Source of the DNA: Sardina pilchardus
Lineage: Eukaryota; Chordata; Actinopteri; Clupeiformes; Clupeidae
Length of the DNA: 64,000 nucleotides
Assembly (NCBI RefSeq): GCF_963854185.1
Contig: NC_085007.1
Coordinates: forward strand, 24,462,968-24,526,967
Direction: 5' to 3'
The notes below the pieces were generated by a model. The model had not been told where the DNA came from, searched no databases, and was given only the letters and a program-made list of their open reading frames with translations. A program made the translations under genes and the position numbers. Below, piece by piece: positions 12,351-23,120 of this stretch (positions are counted from its first letter, which is position 1; every line of letters starts with the position of its first letter).

Positions 12351-12901
12351 TTCTCAGGGAAGGGGGCGGGGGCGCCTTAGGAAAGTAGGCTATTATTACT
12401 AGTACTTAGTAGGCTTTGCTATGCAGTGAAATTAATGTGACATTATATCAGTTTTAAGAATAGTGGAAGTTACACTTTTTCCCCCCCACCATTTCTCGCC
12501 CCCCGCTGGATGTGTGGCACCCTTAGCATTTGCCTATACCGCCTAAGCGTCGGGCCGGCCCTGTGTGTGTGTGTGAGTGTGATTGTATGCATGTGTGTGA
12601 AGGATAACAGTGTGTGCATGTGAGAAGGAGTGAATGTGGGTTGGTGTGTGTCTGTTGGATGTGTTCTTGTAGTCGTGTGTGTGTGTGTGTGGGACAGGGT
12701 GTGAGAGTTTGTGGGAAGATAATATGGATGGGGAGGTATAGATGAATTGGGGCTCTTCAGGAGAGCCCAGGAGAGGTTCAGCGTCTGAAATGGATTTCCA
12801 GTCACAACCTAGCGCCAGCACCTGACTGCAGCGGAGCACGCAGCTGCTGCCTAAATGAGTTTTTAATAATTCATTTTCCTCTCAGGTCTGAAGCTGTCAA
12901 C

Positions 12902-12924
12902 TACACACACACACACACACACAC
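12902..12924. repeat. (CA)n microsatellite
   Basis: About eleven CA dinucleotides. Confidence 0.95.
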
Positions 12925-13399
12925 ATTTGCACAGGGAGGACACAAACAAGCATGCTATCTCACATACAGGTCCATATTCTCATGAATAGTCAGTCACATG
13001 CCCTGTATACAGACCATAAGTCTCTTTCCCTCACTGTCTCTCACACATACAGTAAGAGAGAAAGGGAGAGTCCCGACTGCTTAACTTTTTTTTTTAATTG
13101 AAATACAAAATTCAGAGAATTTAATAACAGTGCCGTCTCTTTATCTTTAATCTCTCTCTCTCTACGGTCTGCTTTGATCCACAGGCATTCAAGAGTCTCT
13201 GCTGATATCCATTATTACCATAAAACACTGATTTGCAGGTGTGTAGTTAAATACGCCACAGAGAACATCTGGCTCACCACTGGTATACCGGCTGCTGGGT
13301 ACTGCTCAAATAGTATTGATGCCAATTCCACAAGTAGAATATACAAGCTTTAAGCCTTCACTGAGCATTCAAAAATAGATTATTTAATTATTTATTTAA

Positions 13400-13709
13400 A
13401 GGGACACTTCACCGATTAGCATTAAGCTTTGTATCTTTAGAAAACCAGTCATGTTTTTGAATGGTCGTGCATCATTCCCTCGGTTTGCCCTGAGATGGGA
13501 GAAATACGGATTTCAATGAAACCCATGAATAGGACTTCCTGCTTTCAATGATGTAAAATTATGATTTTTACATCATTGAAAGCAGGAAGTCCAACATTGA
13601 AATCCGTATTTCTCCCATCTCAAGGCAAGCTGAGGGAATGATGCACGACCATTCAAAAACATGACTTTCTAAAGATACAAAGCTTAATACTAATCGGTGA
13701 AGTGTCCCT
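13400..13709. mobile_element. TTAA-flanked palindromic MITE (AGGGACACTTCACC ends)
   Basis: The whole 310-bp element is a near-palindrome. The left arm AGGGACACTTCACCGATTAG returns inverted at the right end, and the arms meet near 13557 around TTTTACATCATTGAAAGC. TTAA lies exactly outside both ends (13396-13399 and 13710-13713). TTAA targeting is diagnostic of piggyBac and Kolobok; the AGG tip favours Kolobok-like, which is inference. Confidence 0.9.
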
Positions 13710-14293
13710 TTAAGTATTGATCCACAGACATATGCATTAGAATACTAACATACAGATCAATCAGCAGCAAATTAAAGCAGCAAACAGTTGCAGCAGGCCT
13801 TGTCATTTTGTAATAGGTGACAAACCTGTGCATCTTGTCCTTGTTTGCAACAGTAACAACGTGTTCATGGAATGATAGGAAGAACCAAATTGATATTATT
13901 ATTCTTTAAAAAAATGTATAATGTCTGACATTTTCAATTTATGTTTTAAATGCCGTTTTTGCTTATCCCAGTTCTGATTCTTTCTTATAGATTCTACTAA
14001 TATGGTCCCCAAGAAACAAGTGGAAAGCAGTGCTGGCGTTTCTGGATACTGTGTGTGTGTGGATGTGCTAGTGTGAATGAGTCCAGACTAAAAGAAGGGC
14101 TGTATGTGTGAATGAGATAGAGAGAGACTGGGAGCAGAGGAGAAAGTGAGTGTGTGAGTGTAAATTTCTCAGCAAACTGACATCTAAACTGGCACTAATT
14201 GGCATGTGTGCTGACAGCTCTAGCTTTCCCCTCCAAACTTTTAATGACACAGCTTACACCGTGCCGAGACTGCAGCCACCCCCACCCCCCCCC

Positions 14294-14313
14294 CCACACA
14301 CACACACACACAT
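14294..14313. repeat. (CA)n microsatellite after a C-rich tract
   Basis: A short CA run preceded by a C-rich stretch from about 14276. Confidence 0.85.
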
Positions 14314-14829
14314 ATATTCATTCACTTGCTCACAGGCCTCACATCTACCAACTTGTTCTTTCACCATCACACACTAACACTTAGACTACCCATACAACTG
14401 TCAGCAAACACACTAACACACATGCAAAGACACAGATACATGACACAGATACATGACACATAAAGGCCTGTTTTTTGACTGGTTGATTGTCCTCACATAG
14501 AGTAATACAAATATGCTGTTTGTCTGCATGTCAGGACATACCGAAGCTACTTAAACAACTACTTTCACCCCAATTCACAATCAGCTGACCTCATAATTGT
14601 CTGCAGAAGCCAACTTCACCTATAGCTAGACAGGTCAGTCAGGACAGAAAATCACATCATTATCACAATTTCTATATACTGTACTTGTGAAATGTAATGA
14701 GGCTCCCATACACTCTCTATGGAAACATGTAGGCCTACTGTACCAGTGCAAATTCAAAATATTTTTTTTTAATCCACTCGTGGTAGTTTTGCCACTATGC
14801 CATTGAATTTTTTTGTAATGCAATGTTTA

Positions 14830-15755
14830 TTGCTTTTTCAACATAGAGAAGTATACAAAGCATTTGTCAAGAATGGTCAAATCCATAAAGAATGCATGAA
14901 ACTCCCTACATTACCATGTGGGCAAAAGGTACAATAGGGATGGGGAGCTAAACCCATCAAATATCTTCTTTGGGGGGTCAAATAGGTGCGGCGACATATA
15001 TTTAAATGAACAAATTGATGGTTTGGATTTTTTGATGAATTTGTGACATTGTCCCATTTACAGCCTCCGAATCGATGTCTCCCTAGATTTCCTATATCTT
15101 TATTCCAGTCTTTAACACAATAGTCAGAGGCTCCTAGATGTGCCAGCAATTGAGAGTAAATAAATGAGGCTATCCTTCTGGGTGCTCTTTGTATCAATTC
15201 TACAATAGGATTTAATCCTAAATCGGAGCCCCATTGGATGTTACAGGATCTAAGGGCTGATCGCAACTTGAAATAGTGAAAAAGTGAATGAGAGGGATAC
15301 CATAATGAGAGACTACGTCACCAAAACTCGGTAAAGAGTTCTCTCCATTTATGTAATTTAGTACATGTATACAGTAGCTGTATGCACCCATGGACCTTGA
15401 TTAAATGTTTTATTCCCAGACAGCAAACATTGATTCAACCATAGTGGGGAGTGTTTGTGCCATTTTACTTCCACACCCAAATATCTTTCTACCATTTTGA
15501 AGGTTTTCAACAAATAAGATACAATGGGGCCACACCGTAGGGAAAATTGTCTAGCTGAAATACCTGAAAATAAGTAATCCTGAAGTCTTATTGGGGCCAC
15601 AAGAGCTCTTTCAATTTCCATCCAGGAGGTTTGTGCATTTAAGTTAAACCAATGTCTACTATGCTGCAATGTAAAGGACCAATGATAAAGCTTAAAATTA
15701 GGAAGAGCCCAACCTCCTTGGAGTTTGGGTTGTTGTAACATTGACCATTTTATCT
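14830..15755 (-). pseudogene. L1-like LINE ORF2 C-terminal remnant
   Basis: On the minus strand, 15741-15358 encodes a segment with LQGGWALPNFKLYHW, the layout found just after the reverse transcriptase domain of L1-clade ORF2 proteins. 15266-14877 encodes the downstream segment with a late cysteine/histidine cluster (CTFCPHG...FMHSLW), matching the C-terminal zinc-knuckle-like region of L1 ORF2. The two parts are in different frames, separated by about 90 bp with a stop, so at least one frameshift and one stop are present. The element is 5'-truncated and lacks endonuclease and polymerase parts. No clear poly(A) tail or target duplication is visible. Not functional. Confidence 0.8.
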
Positions 15756-16164
15756 GTGGATGTCTCTTATTCTATACAAATTATCTAAGTAGAGTATCTA
15801 GTTATGCCATTGAAAATTTAATGAAACATGTAGGTCTACATGTAATCAATGTATAGCAGCATACCTGCATGACAGATTGTGTCACTTGAAATCCCACAAC
15901 TTGCCCTCTGTTGGCACTGTATTTATAAGGCTAGTTGCCATACCAACTGTTCACATGCCCAGGCTCATGCCTCAATCATGAATGTAAGGTGATCAGAAAA
16001 AAACATGACAGTGCAAGGACAAGACGATTTGTTTGATATTCAAGGACTCCATAGAGGCTCTCAAGGATCAGAGCTTGAGCATGTTGATAATATCAACTGC
16101 ATCTTACTGTTCTTCACCTGCTAATAGAAAAGCATACCTCCTCCTGTATTGTTCTTAGGTTCCT

Positions 16165-16345
16165 AGGCAACATGTAATCTCCCTTGGGTCATTTCAGACC
16201 TTCCCTGGAATTTTCATCGAAATCCATTCATTACTTTTTGAGTTATTTGGCTAACAAACAGACAGACAGACAGACAAACAAACATACAAACAAACAAACA
16301 AAACCTGATGAAAACCTAACCTCCTTGGCGGAGGTAATTAGCTAG
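16165..16345 (+). mobile_element. Retroposon 3' tail with CAGA/CAAA repeats
   Basis: The sequence runs from an AAATCCATTCATTACTTTTT...GAGTTATTTGGCTAACAAA core through (CAGA)n and (CAAA)n repeats to AACCTCCTTGGCGGAGGTAAT. This conserved-core plus microsatellite layout is common for 3' ends of fish LINE/SINE retroposons. The exact family is not assigned. Confidence 0.5.
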
Positions 16346-16681
16346 TCACTAAATCTGGTACAATGCATCTTTCTCTAATATGTGATTGATGCATGGGTAA
16401 GAATTAAACTAAAACATAAAATTAAAAAACTGAAGTTAAAACCAAGCTTTTAATAATATCCTCAGACTCCTATGCCTGACCTCAATTTAAAATGAAGTGT
16501 TTCACATGCCTGTAAGAGGATTTATTTTACATTGCATTCTGGCCGAGTATGTGTGTTGATGTTTAAACCTGTGTTCAGTGTGTGCTGTGTAGGCTTTATG
16601 ACATAAATGAAAAGAAAGCAGGAGCACTCAACATGGCTGCATGAGCCTTTATGGTTCTTCCTCTTTATTACCCTAGGGTTA

Positions 16682-16684
<3 letters not shown>

Positions 16685-16721
<37 letters not shown>
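16685..16721. repeat. (GT)n microsatellite
   Basis: About eighteen GT dinucleotides. Confidence 0.95.
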
Positions 16722-16723
<2 letters not shown>

Positions 16724-17462
16724 GCGGACACACATTTATGGAAGCACATTTCTCTTCATTTGGCTATAACCGTCTGTGTTGCGGCCTCATTGTTGATCAC
16801 TGACTACATTTATTATAAACCATTTCCATCACAGACACACGTACGTACACAGAGGCACCATTTTGTTGTGCTATTTTCAGCAGCTAACTTGCTGCTCATT
16901 ACGAGAGGACGTTATTAAGTTATGCCTGTTGTATATCAATGGTAAATTGCATCTACCCAGCCCTACTTACATTTATTAGAAAGGGATTCCAAAAGTGGAG
17001 TATAGTGAAAGGAGAGAGCAGTCACCCCATCCAGCCTCAAAGTCGGGTCACTATGGCTCAAAACCAGCAGCTTGACCATAATGTCAAAGGCTGTTCGTAT
17101 AGCAGTCAAACTGCATACTCAACCATAGTGGCAACACTCAATCACACTGCTCTCTCCTTGGAGAATTACAAATTATGGAAAATACTTCGGAGTTCCCTTT
17201 GAGTCTAATCGGCAGTCTAAATGGTAGCTTGTAATAAACCTTTCCACAAGTTTTGTGAGAATTGTACCGGTAGCTTTTGTGATATTGTCGATAGACATAC
17301 CACACCTGATGGTGCACGACAGTAAGAAAAACTGCGCAACCACCAGCACAAACCACTCAGGAGTGTGGCCTATTGTCTCTGGAGCCAACACTAGGCTACT
17401 AATTTGTGCTTTATTTATGCTACTTAGGAATGTATAAGCCATTCAGGCATTCAGAAGGGTTG

Positions 17463-17679
17463 GTGTTGACCGGAACACAGTAGTGGTCAATGCCCCAATT
17501 GCTGAGTTGTACATTGCTGCACCAGACCAGTATAAAGACGTTTGAAAAACTCATTCATTCCACAAAATTGAGCGATTTTGCAGCAGTGTGCGTCTGCAAT
17601 TTTAGCTGCTGAAGAGATTGCTGAGGCGGTGAACAAGTTGAAAGACAGTGGTAAGCTGCTACCACTGAAGAAGAAGTGA
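17463..17679 (+). pseudogene. Two adjacent exon-like coding fragments of an unrecognised gene
   Basis: 17463-17545 reads as an open segment containing NTVVVNAPIAELYIAAPD and ends at TGA. 17581-17679 reads ILAAEEIAEAVNKLKDSGKL and ends KKK-stop, and is preceded by a plausible acceptor (GATTTTGCAG). The second piece looks like a charged C-terminal helix. The stop ending the first piece blocks a continuous protein, so this is probably a decayed copy. I do not recognise the family. A further exon-like segment lies at 18031-18085. Confidence 0.35.
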
Positions 17680-18030
17680 TAAGCCAATAAGTGATATTTA
17701 TCATGAATTCATTCTGAATATTTGTACCTTTTATATATATATACACGTTGCATTATATACGTAAGCGTTTATTGTTTTGTTTTCTGACAGCACACAGATG
17801 CTGTTGTGTTAAAAACACATTTTGAGTTGAAACAACAGGACAACAACTGATAACTTCACGGCAGGATTCTCTACACTTTTCGCAATATTCTACATGCTCA
17901 ACATGCAGTACCAAGAGGATGCTGCATGCACCTTGGAGCTTGTGCCAAGGTTGGTGTTCAACTAGTGAAAACAACCGCATTTAATAAAAGAATATCAACT
18001 CAAAATTAAAACTATATTTTCAATTTGCAG

Positions 18031-18085
18031 ATTCATGGTGAGAATTAACCCAGAGGATGGGAAGAAATGCGCGGCCAGGCTGGGC
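18031..18085 (+). other. Exon-like segment with consensus splice sites
   Basis: A TTTTCAATTTGCAG acceptor precedes a 55-bp open segment (core FMVRINPEDGKKCAARLG), followed by a GTAAGT donor. It may belong with the fragments at 17463-17679. Function unknown. Confidence 0.3.
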
Positions 18086-18238
18086 GTAAGTAAACAAACT
18101 GAAACAAGAAGAAGTTAACAATTCGCCTCCCCTTATTTTGGAAGGCCTCTGATAGTCTGCTGAGAAGGTCAATCCCTGTTAGGGTCTCAAAATGAGCGCA
18201 TAGCCATCACGTTTCTAACAGAAAGGGCCACTCCTCAC

Positions 18239-18513
18239 CTGCTGGTTGAAGCTGTTTCTTGGAAAGGTGCTTTCAGTGTCTTTTCTTTTTGGTTGTCGAA
18301 TTTTCGAGAGGGTAGTATTCCGGTTTAGGTGCTCAACACGTGTTTTTATTTGATTGAGTAGGGAAGTGTAGCCACAACCTAACACATCTCCATCATCTGT
18401 AACATCCCCAAATGTTTTGGGGAACTGAGTGACAACATCCATGGCTATCTCAGCACACTGTGACCTACTTGTGTTTATGCTGTGACATCTAATTGCATCA
18501 CACCTATGCCGGT
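18239..18513 (-). pseudogene. Orphan coding exon, unrecognised family
   Basis: On the minus strand a TTATTCAG acceptor (18514-18520) precedes a 275-bp open exon ending in CAG before a GTGAGG donor (18233-18238). The product contains HRCDAIRCHSINTSRSQC and LGCGYTSLLNQIKTRVEH, followed by a basic tail. The good splice context and protein-like composition suggest a real exon or a copy of one. No partner exon in phase is evident nearby on this strand. No function assigned. Confidence 0.4.
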
Positions 18514-19203
18514 CTGAATAACCCCCCTTCGACCTGGTATGACACATTTGAGGAGGAGATTAGGGCCTTTGTAGGAATTAGTATTCTGATGGGTATACAC
18601 AGTTTGCCATCCATAACTGACTTCTAGAGCACAGATGAGTGTCTGCGTGTCCCCTATATTGCAAACAGCAGGGGCGCTTGCAGGAATTAATGATATGGTA
18701 CGCACACTAATCAACCCCCCCCCCCCCCCCGAAAATATTTTTTGATATTGTACAATATTCGTCCATTTCTCGGTTTTAGGTTTGTGCATTGGTCAGCAAA
18801 AAAGGTAGCCTACATAGCATAACAACATCCACATATGCAATAATACAACAAAAACGTCTAACAGTGATCTACTCATTTGGACAACGTTACACAGCTAAGT
18901 TACTGCTAAGTTACGTTTAGTTTACAGTAGTTCTAGCGTACCGTTAACGTCTGGTTTTATACTGCTGTAATGCTAGTCGAACGTTCCGACAAGCACACAA
19001 TTTGTCTTCCTTGTTATTGCCCATCTGGAATAACTCCTCTTTGCTGCCTGTCTGCCTCCATCTTCCATTCTTTCTCTTTTAGTTGTTTAAAAGAACTTGC
19101 GATATCCATAATGAGTATTGAGTGAGTGATTTAGCTTCACATTGTGTGCTGACCATATATAGACAGCCGAGTAAAAGAAAACAACAAGTAGCCTATTGCG
19201 CGC

Positions 19204-19569
19204 TAGCCTGGTCCTAACCATCCCATAATACTACCATTTCATTTCGTATTATGGTCTGGAATTTCTTTGCTCTGAAGCGCTTGCAGGAAGCGTGAAGTAA
19301 CGCCCAGTTCTGGTTTGAATTGATTGGACAGCTCTCACCCAATCGGCGATAGTTACTCATAACAACATAGCGCAGGCGTTTAACGTCATCGTCACGAGCG
19401 CCCTCCCCCTTTCGCCCCCACCAACCCGTCTCTTCGTTTATTGGCTGCTTTCTGGAGGGGGGGCGTTCTGTTACAATTCTACCGAGCAGAATGCTCCACA
19501 GAGGAGCACGGCCAGACTCGTAGTGGAGGCAATCCTTGGCCGGAAGTACGTGGATGGCTCGCGAGGCTA
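19204..19569. mobile_element. Non-autonomous DNA transposon, TAGCCT...AGGCTA ends, 9-bp target duplication
   Basis: The element starts TAGCCTGGTCC and ends GGCTCGCGAGGCTA, flanked by ATTGCGCGC on both sides (19195-19203 and 19570-19578). The 366 bp are non-coding. The tip hexamer and duplication length match the 7620-8041 element, so both were probably moved by the same kind of transposase. Confidence 0.85.
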
Positions 19570-19860
19570 ATTGCGCGCCTGCGTGCGCAATCTCTCCTGC
19601 TCAAACAAAATATGTGCGCGTGGATATAGCTCTGCATTAAGTTAATTTTGATAACGTGTTGACTAACTTCATATAGAAAATTGTAAATAGCCTGATGGCA
19701 TGCCGCATGCAGCTAATGGGATACTGTGCATAGTTGGGACGTGATGGTAGGACAATTTGATGTGAATACACGCACAAGTGTAATCTTCTCTCCTTGATGA
19801 GTAGTCTCATGGTACACACAGTGCGTACGGACGTACGCCTGCAGGCGCCACTGGCAAACA

Positions 19861-20555
19861 GGGTCAACAATCAGGAACAGATTTGAACGGCTTTGCCGCC
19901 TCTTGCAGTGTAGAGATGTCACAGACAGTGATCAGCAAGGTGCAAATGATAAGTTGCACAAGGTCAGGCCCTTTATCCAGATTCTTCAGCAAAACTTCCC
20001 AAAGATGCTGTCTCCCTGGGCATCACTGTCAGTCGATGAGGCTATGATAAAATTTGATGGGCGGCTGAGATGGAAACAGTACATGCCGAAAAAGCCAGTC
20101 AAATGGGGCATTAAAATCTGGTGTCTATGTGATGCTTCCACACAGGCTATTGTTTAGCTTTCCATGTTTACAAAGGGAAGGATGGCGATGAAGCTGGTGG
20201 GAAAGGGCTTGCGCACAGGGTGGTCATGGACCTCATGAGGGGCTACTTGGAGTGCAACTACCATGTTTATGCCGACAATTTCTTTTCCTCCTTTCCTTTG
20301 GTTAAAAACCTGCTGCAGCGCAAAACCTACTACTTTGGGACAATTCGGAAAACTATGAGGGGCATTTAGATGACGTCCTTATGGTTGGGGACAGCAGGAA
20401 AGTTAGTCATAGAGAGGTAATGGTTTGTCGATGGCAAGACAAAAGAGATGTGTTCATGGTCTCAACAAATAACTCGGGGGAGGACAAACAGAAACCCCGG
20501 AGCAAATTTCAGCCAGAGTACACCATCGGCATTCCAAATATCATCTTGGATTAGG
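19861..20555 (+). pseudogene. piggyBac-type transposase, frameshifted remnant
   Basis: Three blocks in three frames give a recognisable piggyBac transposase core (DDE_Tnp_1_7-type). Block one (to about 20150) holds the RFERLCRLLQ segment and LSVDEAMIKFDGR with the first catalytic Asp at 20035-20037, then the KPVKWGIKIW stretch. Block two (about 20155-20365) holds VYADNFFSS with the second Asp at 20274-20276 and the YFGTIR turn. Block three (about 20370-20550) holds WQDKRDVFMVST with the third Asp at 20438-20440. All three acidic residues remain although at least two frameshifts separate the blocks. The N-terminus is missing or unrecognisable, and the C-terminal cysteine-rich domain is absent. 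Immediately downstream lies the 721-bp inverted-repeat element at 20609. Confidence 0.85.
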
Positions 20556-20608
20556 CTGGGTAAACCCTACTTGAACTTCCGGGGAATTTGAATTTCGCCT
20601 GGCAGCTA

Positions 20609-21329
20609 AAGGCTGGCTTACATTGCACGATTTTGGTCTGTTTTAACAGTCGGTGACTAAATTTCCAAAATCGGGCGGAAATCTTGGGAGTTGTACTGAA
20701 ATCGCAGCGCGCTCCCGTCATCTAAATCGTTTAGTGTAAGGTGCCAATCTTAGCGGTTTTAAGTCCGTCGGAGGCAGTCTTTTTCTAGTGTTGCCGTTAC
20801 GACAATATCAAACATGTTTGATATTATCGGAAGTCTTTTCAGTCGTGGCTCATGCAAATAGTGACGTGAACATTAAAAACCAATAGTAACCTTGCGCGAA
20901 CATGAAACAGGAAGGGGCAAAATAGGCGACAGCTGTAGCCTTTATGATTATTTGTTATTTCATTTCTTATAATTTATTAGTCGGTTGTTCTACGTGACAG
21001 AACAGCTCTATATCTGTTAGTGATGTCACACATCAAACAATGCTGCAGAAACGCGAAAAAATTACTTTGATATGAGTAGGCTATCATGTGATTTCCTGTG
21101 AATGATGACGTGTAGCCTATTGCACGATGGAAATAATTTGAAGGAATCTAGCAGCAGTCTTGTAAATAGTGACCCACAGTCTTTGCAAAATCCTAATCTG
21201 AGACTGGCCTGTGACTAGACTGTGACTAAAACCTCAATGAATTGTCTTTAGATGTGAGAGGGTCTGAGACTGTAGTTTTTCAAAAATCTTTTCCAAATCT
21301 TTGCAAAGTCTGGCAATGTAAGGTAGGCT
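20609..21329. mobile_element. 721-bp inverted-repeat element, copy A
   Basis: The left end AAGGCTGGCTTACATTGCA and the reverse complement of the right end (AAGCCTACCTTACATTG) are imperfect inverted repeats of about 27 bp. TA lies outside each end (20607-20608 and 21330-21331), which fits a TA target duplication but is too short to prove it. No coding capacity. Other copies are at 28320-29823 and 47918-48605. Superfamily undetermined. Confidence 0.75.
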
Positions 21330-21789
21330 TAAGGCTGAAAACTAGCAGATCTATATCCACTGTTTACTGCCAGAACCTTGCTCTTGTTCCGGCTTGTGGA
21401 AAAGTCGGCTACCGCCGTTCATTCCGACATACCCGCACTCCGACATTGACGTCCAATTGTCGTAGTGGAGGCATGTCTCTTTATGGGAGAAAGTCCCACC
21501 ACTCCGACATTTTTTTTTTTCATGGTCGCAGTGGCGGTATTTAACTTTTTTTTCAAAAAACATGCCATTCTGACATGAGGTCATTAATAGGCTAATAATG
21601 TCATAACTATATCCAGTTGTGTAAAATAATAAAGATTCACATTTAAAATGTCATTGTGAAGACTTCTTGATATGGTTATGTGTCTGTTGCGTGCACGACT
21701 CGGGGAAGTGAAAGTAGTTCTAGACATGGCCAGTTTTCTTCTCTGTCTCATTATTCGCGGACTAAGTGGAGCTAAATTAAGTTATTATT

Positions 21790-22330
21790 TTGCTGTCACT
21801 TCGTCTGTTTTATGGCCTAGAAGGTTGTATTTGGTATCTGTGGATAGCTCTAGCTCTCCTCTTTTATCTGACATACAAGCCGTATCTTTTTAACCACGGT
21901 TTAACGAGTAAATCAAACGAAAGTAGCGGTAGCCGAAGCTATATGGTTCTTATTTGTTTGTCACTTCGTCTGTTTCTATCACACAAAAGGATCGATGTGT
22001 TTGGTATCAATGGAAAGCTCTGTTTCTCCTCTTTCATTTGATATGCGTGTTATGTCTGTGCGATGCCTGGTCCCGGAGTAATTCAAGCGAGAGCCGTGGC
22101 TGCGTGGGTGAACGCAGAGCAATATAGACTGTAAATATGATATACTTTCATTTAAAATCATGATTTTATTTTTATTTTCATACTTGATCGTACAGACACG
22201 TGTCTAGTCTCGTTGGAAAGCCCCGGTTCTGAGCTCTTTCATGCAATATAGGTCTCATCTCGCTGTGACTAATAATCGCAGAGCAATGTAACAGAGAAGA
22301 ATGGGTGTGTTTTTTGACGCACTTTGCGTC
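21790..22330. repeat. Decayed tandem repeat array
   Basis: Segments beginning near 21795 and 21955 share TTTG.TGTCACTTCGTCTGTTT and a TTGGTATC...GGA.AGCTCT...CTCCT pattern; a third, weaker copy follows to about 22330. The last copy ends GCAATGTAACAGAGAAGAATGGGTGTG, close to sequence at 12085-12125, linking it to the repeat inside the 9728-12563 element. Confidence 0.5.
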
Positions 22331-22470
22331 CGTCGGGCTCATAGGGTGATAAGATGTATGTTAGGCTACTACAATCTTTAGCTTTGATTTGCTCTTAAAG
22401 CCTTGTCTAAAGGCTCAATGCGGCAATACAATTTATAACTTTAGGCATGCATTTTTAATAACTTGTTTAA

Positions 22471-22824
22471 AGGTATACTATGCAACATTTTTCAGTTAAT
22501 CAATTCGTTCCATACTGCTATATATGATTAAATGGGTCACTACCGGTCGAACTGTGTTTTTTTTGGCCGCTCTAGTGGTCTGTAGCGGTAAAACCACACT
22601 TGCAACTTCAGGAGACACCGGGCACGCACCCATGCTCTACTCCAGGAAGTGTCATGTAAAGTCTCATGAAAAGGCACGACAGACTGACCGATTGAGTTTT
22701 GTCACATATACACGCTAAAGCTGTAGGGGAAGCTCTGCAGAGAAATATGCAAGCATAAAACGAGCGAAAATGAAAAGTGAAAGCGAAACCGGCGATGAAA
22801 TCGCCAATCCTGCATAGTATACCT
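22471..22824. mobile_element. TTAA-flanked MITE (AGGTATACTATGCA ends)
   Basis: AGGTATACTATGCA and its exact reverse complement bound the element, with TTAA directly outside both ends (22467-22470 and 22825-22828). The interior is non-coding. A diverged relative lies at about 49091-49315 in the opposite orientation. Confidence 0.88.
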
Positions 22825-23120
22825 TTAATAGGTCGGTTTTTTTTATTATTATTTTCCTGAAAACGAATGGATATGGGATGTTTCCACCCGACGGCGACGA
22901 TATTGTTTAAGCCTCAAAATACCAACTTCCTACAAACAAGTAACTGGCATATCCCTGGTTAAGGTATTATCAAAGATAGTACTTAAATACCTTACATTTA
23001 CCTAAAAATATGCTTTTTCAACCGTCTCTGCTACTATGTTTCGTTGCTGGTGAATGAAGTTCTTGCCCGTCAGCCGATCTTTGTGACGTCGCGTGTGTTT
23101 GTTTAGTTTTTCTGCATTAA

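Larger units (their letters stand above)
9728..12563. mobile_element. hAT-like non-autonomous element inserted in a GT repeat
   Basis: The left end CAAGGCCGGCCC and right end GGGCCGGCCCTG are inverted matches. Flanking 8-mers AGTGTGTG and TGTGTGTG match at 7 of 8 positions, although both lie in a GT-rich context, which weakens that evidence. The 2836-bp element contains a younger hAT (10624-11881) and a decayed tandem repeat (11925-12350). No transposase frame is visible. Assignment to hAT rests on the CAGGG-type tip and the 8-bp duplication. Confidence 0.7.

Noticed and set aside
12470..12839. Overlapping minus-strand frames of about 100 residues
   Set aside because: They are threonine/histidine-rich products of GT-rich sequence with no domain.
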